Positions 1-5,975 of a stretch of 7,337 nt of DNA are shown in pieces. Numbering within the stretch: position 1 is the first letter of the stretch; each line of letters opens with the position of its first letter. Made by a program: the position numbers and the translations under genes. The notes under the pieces are model-generated. The model did not search any database. It was not told the DNA's origin and worked only from the letters and a program-made list of their open reading frames with translations. Source of the stretch: an uncultured Rothia sp. (GTDB taxonomy: Bacteria > Actinomycetota > Actinomycetes > Actinomycetales > Micrococcaceae); the NCBI GenBank assembly GCA_937935205.1, contig CALGXU010000234.1:1-7337 (forward strand), written 5' to 3'.

Positions 1-696
1 TGGCTCATCCAGAAGCAGGATGGGTGCATGAGCGGCCAGGGCGCAGGCGCAGGCTACTCGTTGCAACTGCCCTCCTGAAAGTGCTTCAAGGGGACGGTCC
101 AACAGGTGCTCAATCCCAGCCTCCTGCGCGGCGTTCTCAACGCTCCGGCGAATCGACTCGGGAGATTCGCCAAGCATTTCCCCCACGAGCGCCATTTCTG
201 CGCGCGCGGTCGAGGTGAAGAATTGGGTGCGAGGGTTCTGGAAAACCATGGCGGAGACGCCCGCCTGGTCGGCGAGGGTCATGCTCTGCCCCTCGCATCT
301 GAGGATTCGGATACTACCGCTCAGCTTGCCTCCGTAGAAGCGCGGGACGAGGGTGTTCATGGTGCGCAAGCAGGTAGATTTTCCGCTTCCGGAGGCACCC
401 ACGAGTAGCACGCATTCCCCTTCGGCAACGCTCAGGTTCACATTGCTGAGGGCGCGGGCTCTCTCCGCGGGTTTGGGAGGGACTCCGGGCTCGGTGGGGG
501 TAACGGCTTCAGTTGTAGTATGCCCCTCAGATTTCATGGTGGGCTTTGCCGAGGGACTCCTGTCTTCCCCGTATTCCCCACTTCCGGGGCGGTTATCGCT
601 ACGGTTTCCTTCATCCTGGCCGAAGTAGTCGTAGTCCACACCATCCAGCTCAATGAGGCACTCGACAGCCCTCTCGCGCCTTGTCGTTACGCTCAC
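1..696 (-). CDS. ECF transporter ATP-binding protein (EcfA-type), 3' end outside the window
   Basis: Cytoplasmic ATPase that powers an energy-coupling-factor vitamin or metal importer together with the membrane protein EcfT. The 232 codons present show an ABC nucleotide-binding fold in order: first strand around residues 13-24, Walker A GASGSGKST (100-108), Q-loop FQNPRTQFF (152-160), signature LSGGQLQR (206-213) and Walker B ILLLDEP (226-232, the last residues in view). The NxxTQFF stretch after the Q-loop is typical of ECF ATPases. The GTG start overlaps the ecfT stop (GTGA) and has GGAGG about 10 bases upstream, so translation is probably coupled. Oddity: about 55 residues (25-79) rich in D, E, G, P, S and T sit between the first strand and the ALSNVNLSV strand, where relatives have only a few. 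The switch histidine and C-terminus lie beyond the edge, where a second ATPase domain or gene may follow. Substrate unknown. Confidence 0.88.
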   Translation of the reverse strand, partial: MSVTTRRERAVECLIELDGVDYDYFGQDEGNRSDNRPGSGEYGEDRSPSAKPTMKSEGHTTTEAVTPTEPGVPPKPAERARALSNVNLSVAEGECVLLVGASGSGKSTCLRTMNTLVPRFYGGKLSGSIRILRCEGQSMTLADQAGVSAMVFQNPRTQFFTSTARAEMALVGEMLGESPESIRRSVENAAQEAGIEHLLDRPLEALSGGQLQRVACACALAAHAPILLLDEP

Positions 697-1559
697 GCCA
701 GACCCACCTCCATTCCGGTCCTTAGCGCGTACGCCCACAGGCCGGCGCACAGCACCAGGGCCAGTACATCGTAGCGGGTGAATCGAGGAGAAAGCGTGCA
801 GGTGCGGCGGTGCTCGCGGGACCCCACGCCCTTGATAAGTGCCGCGGCAGAGAGCTCATCCACGCAACGGGTCATCGAAAGTAGGAAAGGGATCACCAGC
901 ATCTCCGCTGAACGCAGGGGGTGCAGCGATGCTGACCACGGAGTCGGGGCCAGGCCGCGCAACACCATGGCGCTACGAATATCGCGCAGCTCCCTGTGTG
1001 CCACCGGGAAGAAACGCACCATCACCATGATTGGCACGTACAGTACCGTGGGCATGCGCATACGGATGAGGACCATCGACACTTCGTGCGGGGTGACCGC
1101 TCTAAAGAATGAGAGAATTAAAAAGAGCGCGGCGGTGTACTTCGCGAACCAGTACCCCACAAACGACAGAATGACGATGACCGGGTGGGGGTAGATATGC
1201 GGGAACACGCAGGCCAGCATCAGGCAACCCACGGTGAAGAGCGCCCAGCGCACAAAGGTATCGCGCGGCAGTGATAGGAGGATAAATATCCCCGCGCTGG
1301 CGATTGCCGCAAGCACCACTTCCAGGCGCACCGCCATGACCGCCACGGTGCTGATGCTAACCGTCAGGAGCACCATGGAGCGGGGGTCGAGGAGACCTCG
1401 CCGCTCCGGTGACACCTGATTCGGCACCCGGTGCGTGCCGGATGCATCGGCAACACCGAGGGCATCGGAAACATTGGATACGTCGGCCCGCTCGGTACGC
1501 GCCGATGCGTCTAGCGGTCTCGTGTCCGATAGTCTGCGGTGAACTGTCGATTCTGCCAT
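693..1559 (-). CDS. ECF transporter transmembrane protein EcfT-like
   Basis: Membrane coupling subunit of an ECF importer; it transmits ATP-driven movement of the ATPases to a substrate-binding S component. The 288-residue protein has a hydrophilic N-terminus (1-57), then hydrophobic segments near 61-77, 80-97, 104-119, 126-152, 168-183 and 263-280, with a long charged cytoplasmic stretch at 185-260. That stretch carries the two coupling-helix signatures of the family in altered form: LRG at 200-202 in place of the usual ARG, and IKG at 242-244 in place of the second. I chose the ATG at 1559 because GGAGGGAG lies 8 bases upstream; an in-frame ATG at 1577 overlaps that ribosome binding site and has none of its own. 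First gene of the operon, overlapping the ATPase gene by 4 bases. No S component is visible, so it may be encoded downstream outside the window or be shared from elsewhere. Family call is firm to moderate, substrate unknown. Confidence 0.8.
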   Translation of the reverse strand: MAESTVHRRLSDTRPLDASARTERADVSNVSDALGVADASGTHRVPNQVSPERRGLLDPRSMVLLTVSISTVAVMAVRLEVVLAAIASAGIFILLSLPRDTFVRWALFTVGCLMLACVFPHIYPHPVIVILSFVGYWFAKYTAALFLILSFFRAVTPHEVSMVLIRMRMPTVLYVPIMVMVRFFPVAHRELRDIRSAMVLRGLAPTPWSASLHPLRSAEMLVIPFLLSMTRCVDELSAAALIKGVGSREHRRTCTLSPRFTRYDVLALVLCAGLWAYALRTGMEVGLA

Positions 1560-1637
1560 AGAATACGCTCCCTCCATTGGGTTGTTCTTAGTTTCAGCTT
1601 AACCACAATTTAGGGTGTACTTACAGGAGATTCGCAG

Positions 1638-1781
1638 ATGTTTCTTAATATTACTTTGAAAGTCTTTCAAACCCGAAGTATCGGCAAAGCCGGCACTGTC
1701 AACGTTGCCAACACCGTCAACACTGTCAACAGCTTCACAATATCTCCCGGCACAGCAACAGCCCCGCACCTTGGCAACTAG
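1638..1781 (+). CDS. Possible small protein of 47 residues, unknown function
   Basis: An open frame from ATG at 1638 to TAG at 1779-1781, preceded by AGGAG with an 8-base gap, which is a good ribosome binding site. The product begins MFLNITLKVF, has a repetitive centre (GTVNVANTVNTVNSF, 19-33) and ends in a P/A/G/T-rich tail. No signal peptide or membrane segment is clear. The second half uses codons ending in C (GTC AAC, GCC AAC, ACC GTC AAC) like the real genes here, whereas the first half is AT-rich. The repeat in the protein is the same DNA as the tandem 9-bp repeat, and the frame lies over the likely ecfT promoter on the opposite strand, so it may be non-coding regulatory DNA. The hairpin at 1759-1804 overlaps its end. 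I do not recognise the protein. Confidence 0.28.
   Translation: MFLNITLKVFQTRSIGKAGTVNVANTVNTVNSFTISPGTATAPHLGN
1648..1671 (-). promoter_or_regulatory. Candidate ecfT promoter with 17-bp palindromic operator
   Basis: On the minus strand a good -10 hexamer TAATAT (1653-1648) lies about 90 bases before the ecfT start. Immediately upstream, where the -10/-35 spacer would be, is the perfect inverted repeat TTTGAAAGTCTTTCAAA (1655-1671; 8-bp arms around one base). No good -35 hexamer is seen at the expected spacing. An operator in this position would suit a repressor controlling the transporter, but the regulator cannot be named. Confidence 0.4.
1694..1729. repeat. Four tandem 9-bp repeats (CACTGTCAA-like)
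   Basis: Plus-strand units are CACTGTCAA, CGTTGCCAA, CACCGTCAA and CACTGTCAA; first and last are identical and the middle two differ by one to four bases. Read on the minus strand they are TTGACAGTG-like, so each carries a -35-like TTGAC. They lie upstream of the ecfT promoter palindrome, and on the plus strand they encode the (T/A)VN repeat of the possible small protein. Confidence 0.7.
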
Positions 1782-1804
1782 GAAAAACCAAGGATGCGGG
1801 GCTG
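1759..1804 (-). terminator. Hairpin terminator, probably of the nirB-cobA operon
   Basis: Arms 1759-1774 and 1788-1804 form a 16-bp GC-rich stem with one bulged A (1794) and a 13-base loop. It begins about 43 bases beyond the cobA stop codon. There is no clear T tract on either side, so termination may be imperfect or factor-assisted; it also overlaps the end of the possible plus-strand small gene. Confidence 0.6.
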
Positions 1805-1812
1805 CGCAATAT

Positions 1813-1843
1813 TATCTAACGCACCGTGCTATCTAGCGCACCG
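1813..1843. repeat. 14-bp direct repeat next to the cobA stop
   Basis: TATCTAACGCACCG (1813-1826) and TATCTAGCGCACCG (1830-1843) differ by one base and are 17 bases apart start to start, directly after the cobA stop codon. Probably a small local duplication. Confidence 0.6.
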
Positions 1844-1846
1844 CCT

Positions 1847-2758
1847 CTAGGAGGTGGAACGCTCACGCAGACGCTCGTGAACCTCGCTCACAAAGCGGTT
1901 CTGATTGTCGCGAGCATAATGCACGACCTCACCGATGACGGTAATAGCCGGCGCCTTGACCGATGCACAATCCACCTGAGCGTTCTCAAGGGTCGTGACA
2001 GTCACGCGCTCCTTCTCAGAGAAACCGTTCTCGATGGTTGCCAGCGGCGTGTCAGCCTCAATCCCACGAGAGAGCAGAGACGCCACCGTATCGGGCAGGG
2101 TACGAACGCCCATCAGCAGCACCACGGTGCCCTGAGCGCGCAGGGTCGCCTCAACAGCCGACACTTCGGTCTCCGACAGGCCGGAGTGACCAGAAATGAC
2201 AGTGAAAATCGAGGACACCTTACGCAGAGTCACCGGAATAGCCGCACGCGCAGGAACCGCAATGGCGCTGGTAATGCCGGGGATAACCTCGGCCTCCAGC
2301 CCTGCGGCGATGCACGCATCCAGCTCTTCAGCGCCGCGACCGTACACGTACGGGTCGCCGCCCTTCAAACGCACCACGGTCTTACCCGAGAGCGCGTAAT
2401 CAATCATGAGCTGCTGAATGCGGGACTGCGGAACAGCGTGCTTACCGGGAACCTTGCCCACATCAACGATGAGGGCGTTCGGTGCGTACTCGCCGTACTC
2501 CTGCGGGGCGAGGTGATCCAGAAGGACCACATCTGCCTCGCTCAGGGCACGTGCCGCACGCAGGGTCAGCAGGTCAGCGGCACCGGGGCCGCCACCCACA
2601 ATGTAGACCTTGCCGGGGTTCTCGGCGGGCTCGCCGGGCAGAAGAATGCCGCGTTCCGTCACGCTATCGTCCAGGGTGTGCCCGGGCGCCCCGCCCGCGA
2701 GCACCTCGTCAATAGTGGCGAACTCGCGGGGCGGGAACGGAGGAATCTTCGGGCTCAT
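1847..2758 (-). CDS. cobA: Uroporphyrinogen-III C-methyltransferase (SUMT)
   Basis: Cytoplasmic enzyme that uses two S-adenosylmethionines to methylate uroporphyrinogen III at C2 and C7, giving precorrin-2, the branch point to siroheme and cobalamin. The 303 residues carry the family motifs: VGGGPGAADLLTLRA (54-68, SAM-binding loop), RLKGGDPYVYGRGAEE (130-145), PGITSAIAVPARAAIPVTLR (160-179) and GTVVLLMGVRTL (210-221). No precorrin-2 dehydrogenase/ferrochelatase domain is fused, unlike CysG. Oddities: about 48 residues precede the catalytic domain, with no recognised domain, and the usual PxTHR motif reads PVTLR. The start at 2758 lies one base after the nirB stop (TAGTATG) without a convincing ribosome binding site, so translation is probably coupled to nirB. 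An in-frame ATG at 2815 inside nirB is less likely. Being in the nirB transcript suggests its main job is supplying siroheme to nitrite reductase. Confidence 0.95.
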   Translation of the reverse strand: MSPKIPPFPPREFATIDEVLAGGAPGHTLDDSVTERGILLPGEPAENPGKVYIVGGGPGAADLLTLRAARALSEADVVLLDHLAPQEYGEYAPNALIVDVGKVPGKHAVPQSRIQQLMIDYALSGKTVVRLKGGDPYVYGRGAEELDACIAAGLEAEVIPGITSAIAVPARAAIPVTLRKVSSIFTVISGHSGLSETEVSAVEATLRAQGTVVLLMGVRTLPDTVASLLSRGIEADTPLATIENGFSEKERVTVTTLENAQVDCASVKAPAITVIGEVVHYARDNQNRFVSEVHERLRERSTS

Positions 2759-2759
2759 A

Positions 2760-5429
2760 CTACGCTGCCGGGACCGGGTTGAGGTCACTGGGCTTGCCCA
2801 CGGGAATCTTGGCACCGGTCAGCAGGACGGTGTTGGACTCGCCAGCTTCTGCCGCCGCAATCTCCTCGGGGGTTGCGGGGCGAATCTGCTCGCGCTCCAG
2901 CACGTACAGGTGCGAACCCTCGTCGCTACCGTTGGGCTCGTTGATGAAGGCACGGAAGCGGCGCAGGCGGCGCTCGTCCTTCAGGGTTGCCGCCCACTCG
3001 TCCTCGTAGGAGTCAACGTGACGCTGCATGTCGCGCTCCAGGTCCTCGCACACGCCCAGGGAGTCCTCAATGAGGACGGACTGCAGGTGTGCCAGACCGT
3101 CGCCGTGCTCCTCATCCAGGTCCTCAAGCCAGCGAGCGGTACGCTGCAGCTTGTCTGCGGTACGGATGTAGTACATCAGGTAGCGGTCAATGTAGCGGAT
3201 GATGTCCTCGCTGGAAGCGTCCTTCACGAAGAGGCGACCGTGAGCGGGGTTTGCACCACCGTTACCACCCAGGTACAGGTTCCAGCCGTTGGTGGTTGCA
3301 ATCAGACCAACGTCCTTACCCTGTGCCTCAGCACATTCACGGTTACAACCGGAGACGCCGAACTTGAACTTGTGCGGGGAGCGCAGGCCGCGGTAACGGT
3401 TCTCCAGCTGGATTGCCATACCGGTGGAGTCCTGAACGCCGAAGCGGCACCAGGTCGAACCCATGCAGGACTTCACGTTACGCAGGGACTTACCGTATGC
3501 CTGACCGGACTCGAAGCCGGCGTCCACCAGGCGCTCCCAAATGTAGGGCAGCTGCTCCAGGCGAGCACCGAACATACCGATACGCTGTGCACCGGTGATC
3601 TTCACGTACAGGCCGAACTCTTCAGCGACCTCTGCGATGACGCCCAGCTTCTTAGCGGGGATCTCACCTGCGGGAATACGCGGAACGACGGAGTAGGTAC
3701 CGTTCTTCTGCATGTTTGCAAGTGCGCGGTCGTTGGTCTCCTGCAGGCCACCGCGGCCAGCATCCAGAACGTAGGAGTTGCGGAAGGACGAGAGAATCGA
3801 CGCAACGGTCGGCTTACAAATAGCACAGCCGTCGCCACCGTGGCCGAAGCGTGCCAGCACGGAGTCGAAGTCGTCCAGGTTGGTCAGGCGCACAGCCTCA
3901 GCCAGCTCTGCACGGGAGAAGTCGAAGTGCTCACACAGTGCCTTGGAGACGGTCAGACCCATCTTCTTCATCTGCTGTTCCAGAGTCTTCTGCAGCATCG
4001 GCACACAGGAACCACACTGGGTACCCGCGGTGGTGCAGGACTTCAGGGATGCAACATCGTGGTTGCCGTCTACGATTGCCTCACGGACAGCACCGAAGCT
4101 GATGTTGTTGCAGGAACACAGGATTGCGTCGTCGGGCAGTTCGGTGTCGGGGATGCCGTCGCCGCCGCCAGCTGCGGTCAGGTAGACGTTCGGCTCAGCG
4201 GGCAGTTCGCGACCGAGCAGGGGCTTGAGGGAGTCGAAGGGAGCGGTGTCACCGACGAACACGCCACCGAGCAGGGTCTTTGCGTCGCCGCTGGTCACGA
4301 TCTTCTGGTACATGCCGCGTGCGGGGTCTGCGAACAGAACCTCGAGGCAGCCCTCGGTGGTGCCGCGGCGGTCACCGAAGCCAGCCACCTGAACACCGGA
4401 GAACTTCAGCTTGGTTGCGATGTCGAACTCTTCAACCTGAGCTTCTTCATTGTCGTTGAGCAGGTTAGCTGCCACAGCGTCAGCCATAGCGTTAGCCGGT
4501 GCGACCAGACCCCAGGTGCGGCCCAGCACGCAGGCGACCTCACCGATAGCCCAAATGTGCTCATCGGAGGAGTGGCATGCGTCGTTGACGAGAATACCGC
4601 CGCGCTCACCCAGTGCCAGGTCAGCGTCGCGCGCCAGCTCGTCGTTGGGGCGAATACCGGCACCGAAGACCACCATGTCGGCGGGCAGGGTGCGGATTTC
4701 TGCGTCCTCGGAGGGAGAGTCTGCGATGGAGACGGAGACGACGTTGCCGTCAGCGTCCTTGTTGATGCCGGAGATGTACACGCCGGTCTCAATCTCAATG
4801 CCAGTTGCCTTAATCTGGGCGTTCACGGCGTAACCGCCACCCTGGTCAACCTCAACGGAGAGCAGCCAGGGTGCCACGTCCAGGATGGTGGGCTCTGCGC
4901 CCAGGTCCTTCAGACCCTCAGCTGCCTCGAGGCCGAGCAGACCGCCACCGACGACGATACCGCGGGGCGCGCGGCCGAGGGTGTCCTGCAGGCGCTTGAC
5001 CTCGGAGACCATGTTCTTCACATCGTCAATGGTGCGGAAGACGTGTGCGGCATCCGAGTTAAGAATGGGGATACGAACCGCGCGGGAACCGGTTGCGAAA
5101 ATCAGCACGTCGTAGGGGTACTCGTTGCCCTCGGTGTCAGTGACGATGCGGCGGGTGCGGTCAAGCTTGTCTGCGTGGCAGTTGTTGACCAGGTTGATGT
5201 TCTCTGCATTCCACAGGTCGGGATCGCCGAGGGTCAGGTCCTTCTCGGTGTCCTTGAAAATCTGCTCGATAGCAACGCGGTCGTAGGGGATGTAGGGCTC
5301 GTCGTTGAGGACGGTGATGGTGTCCGCAGCGCGACCGGCAGCTTCAGCGCCTTCGTGGTACGCGCGTACAAAACGCCACGCAGCGGGGCCTGCGCCGACA
5401 ACGAGAATGTTGCGGGGGGTGTGCGACAT
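2760..5429 (-). CDS. nirB: Nitrite reductase (NADH), large subunit
   Basis: Cytoplasmic flavo-siroheme enzyme reducing nitrite to ammonium with six electrons from NADH, as partner of NirD. The 889 residues show, in order: FAD-binding Rossmann motif VVGAGPAAWRF (10-20); NADH-binding VVGGGLLGLEAA (159-170); FAD-site motif ending AIGEVA (294-299); a Bfd-like [2Fe-2S] domain with C438, C440, C472 and C475; a second Bfd-like segment with C499, C535 and C538; then the sulfite/nitrite reductase module with the four cysteines for siroheme-[4Fe-4S], C655 and C661 (CMGSTWC) and C695 and C699 (CNREC). All key ligands are present and the length suits the family. The ATG at 5429 follows GGAAGG with a 7-base gap. 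cobA follows after one base. nirD, normally directly downstream, is instead encoded divergently at 5976. Confidence 0.98.
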   Translation of the reverse strand: MSHTPRNILVVGAGPAAWRFVRAYHEGAEAAGRAADTITVLNDEPYIPYDRVAIEQIFKDTEKDLTLGDPDLWNAENINLVNNCHADKLDRTRRIVTDTEGNEYPYDVLIFATGSRAVRIPILNSDAAHVFRTIDDVKNMVSEVKRLQDTLGRAPRGIVVGGGLLGLEAAEGLKDLGAEPTILDVAPWLLSVEVDQGGGYAVNAQIKATGIEIETGVYISGINKDADGNVVSVSIADSPSEDAEIRTLPADMVVFGAGIRPNDELARDADLALGERGGILVNDACHSSDEHIWAIGEVACVLGRTWGLVAPANAMADAVAANLLNDNEEAQVEEFDIATKLKFSGVQVAGFGDRRGTTEGCLEVLFADPARGMYQKIVTSGDAKTLLGGVFVGDTAPFDSLKPLLGRELPAEPNVYLTAAGGGDGIPDTELPDDAILCSCNNISFGAVREAIVDGNHDVASLKSCTTAGTQCGSCVPMLQKTLEQQMKKMGLTVSKALCEHFDFSRAELAEAVRLTNLDDFDSVLARFGHGGDGCAICKPTVASILSSFRNSYVLDAGRGGLQETNDRALANMQKNGTYSVVPRIPAGEIPAKKLGVIAEVAEEFGLYVKITGAQRIGMFGARLEQLPYIWERLVDAGFESGQAYGKSLRNVKSCMGSTWCRFGVQDSTGMAIQLENRYRGLRSPHKFKFGVSGCNRECAEAQGKDVGLIATTNGWNLYLGGNGGANPAHGRLFVKDASSEDIIRYIDRYLMYYIRTADKLQRTARWLEDLDEEHGDGLAHLQSVLIEDSLGVCEDLERDMQRHVDSYEDEWAATLKDERRLRRFRAFINEPNGSDEGSHLYVLEREQIRPATPEEIAAAEAGESNTVLLTGAKIPVGKPSDLNPVPAA

Positions 5430-5441
5430 GGATTTTCCTTC

Positions 5442-5465
5442 CTAGTTGTAATGCAGGTAGTTCAT
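5442..5465 (-). other. Possible 7-codon leader ORF before nirB
   Basis: On the minus strand ATG (5465-5463) opens a frame encoding MNYLHYN and stops at TAG (5444-5442), directly against the GGAAGG of the nirB ribosome binding site. A ribosome finishing this peptide would cover the nirB start region, an arrangement seen in translation-controlled leaders. Its own ribosome binding site is poor (GAGGG more than 12 bases upstream), so it may be chance. Confidence 0.2.
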
Positions 5466-5564
5466 GGCGCTTATCTACCCTCAGTGTGCGACCGAATTAT
5501 GCCCGGCGTTGGAACTCCTAGTTTCCGTGCCGTTGGGCTCGTATCTGATGCGTACCGAGTAGTT

Positions 5565-5578
5565 GAAGCGCCCGCTTC
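5565..5578. promoter_or_regulatory. 14-bp GC palindrome upstream of nirB
   Basis: GAAGCG-CC-CGCTTC is a perfect inverted repeat with 6-bp arms, 136 bases upstream of the nirB start, between the AT-rich promoter zone and the gene. It could be an operator or a small hairpin in the nirB leader RNA. No known regulator site was matched. Confidence 0.35.
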
Positions 5579-5711
5579 TTTAGAATGCATCTGAAAATTA
5601 CGAAACATTTTTGTGTGGGATTATGTTGTTTTTTCAGGCAGTCAAAAAGCGTTTTAAACTACGACTTTTATCGTACACGCTAGCGCGGGGTTGAGGTATC
5701 GAAAATCCGCA

Positions 5712-5737
5712 TTTTTTGGGAAAATTTTCCAAAAAAA
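5712..5737. promoter_or_regulatory. 26-bp AT-rich near-palindrome flanked by AAAATCCGC direct repeats
   Basis: The core GGAAAATTTTCC (5719-5730) is a perfect 12-bp palindrome; apart from one mismatched pair (5718/5731) symmetry continues through six T (5712-5717) and six A (5732-5737). Identical AAAATCCGC copies sit at 5702-5710 and 5734-5742, 32 bases apart, about three helical turns. This resembles a dimeric regulator site or bent A-tract DNA in the middle of the divergent promoter region. The factor is unknown. Confidence 0.5.
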
Positions 5738-5789
5738 TCCGCGGAATATCGGGCTAGAATAGGGTATTCTTACCTTATCTAGACTTAAT

Positions 5790-5808
5790 TTAGGTAAGGC
5801 TAATCTAT
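5790..5808 (+). promoter_or_regulatory. DtxR/IdeR-type iron box
   Basis: TTAGGTAAGGCTAATCTAT matches 16 of 19 positions of the known actinobacterial iron box TTAGGTTAGGCTAACCTAA, including the central AGGCTAA. It begins 186 bases before the nirD start and overlaps a TAATCT (5801-5806) that could serve as a plus-strand -10. A partly overlapping inverted repeat, CTTACCT (5769-5775) with AGGTAAG (5792-5798), may extend it. A weaker half-matching site (TAACCT side conserved) lies at 5829-5847. An iron-dependent repressor of the DtxR family would be expected to bind; the direction of control is inferred, not shown. Confidence 0.6.
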
Positions 5809-5815
5809 GAAATTC

Positions 5816-5856
5816 GAGGGTGTCTTTTTAGGGTAAAAATAACCTTTAGCACCCTC
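5816..5856 (+). promoter_or_regulatory. Hairpin in the presumed nirD leader
   Basis: Perfect 7-bp arms GAGGGTG (5816-5822) and CACCCTC (5850-5856) enclose a second weak stem (AGGGT with AACCTT around an A-rich loop). If nirD is transcribed from the iron-box promoter, this folds in its long 5' leader. It is not followed by a T run, so it is not a standard terminator, and I do not recognise it as a known riboswitch. Confidence 0.35.
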
Positions 5857-5975
5857 CGCGCGCCCCATTTCCAAATGTGGGTTTCATAAGGTAAACTCCA
5901 AACAAAGAACACACGAACCGCTATTGTGTCCTGCACCCCGCGCGGCGCAGACCACCACCTCGAAAGGAAACCCTC

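Larger units (their letters stand above)
1560..1846. other. Intergenic region between ecfT and cobA
   Basis: About 290 bases separate the start of ecfT from the end of cobA. The region is AT-rich near ecfT and GC-rich near cobA. It holds a candidate ecfT promoter and palindrome (1648-1671), four tandem 9-bp repeats (1694-1729), a possible small plus-strand gene (1638-1781), a long hairpin (1759-1804) and a 14-bp direct repeat (1813-1843). These are listed separately. No tRNA or known riboswitch was recognised. Confidence 0.8.
5430..5975. promoter_or_regulatory. Divergent regulatory region between nirB and nirD
   Basis: 546 bases with no convincing gene of normal size lie between the two subunit genes of one enzyme. 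The centre (about 5580-5850) is strongly AT-rich, as expected for promoters on both strands. It contains several inverted repeats and an iron box, listed separately. A possible nirB -10 is CATAAT on the minus strand (5625-5620) with TTGACT (5645-5640) upstream, but the 14-base spacer is too short for confidence. For nirD, TAAACT at 5892-5897 is a weak -10 candidate. I saw no known riboswitch or tRNA. Confidence 0.75.

Noticed and set aside
1..408. Short plus-strand frames at the left edge (24-218, 106-408)
   Set aside because: They are opposite the ABC ATPase, whose Walker A, signature and Walker B motifs are intact on the minus strand.
1694..1729. The tandem repeats as a CRISPR array
   Set aside because: Units are 9 bp and contiguous without spacers, far from CRISPR repeat and spacer sizes.
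1826..2782. A 318-codon open frame opposite cobA
   Set aside because: Shadow of cobA; the product is rich in R, H, N and Q without family motifs.
2610..5594. A 994-codon open frame on the plus strand opposite nirB and the start of cobA
   Set aside because: It is antisense to a well-supported gene with all catalytic motifs. Its product shows no recognisable domain and is rich in V, L, C and G, as expected from reading C-ending codons backwards. Absence of stops follows from codon bias.
5623..5694. A 23-codon plus-strand frame (starts MLFFQAVKKR) in the nirB-nirD gap
   Set aside because: No well-spaced ribosome binding site and AT-rich composition; it lies across candidate nirB promoter elements.
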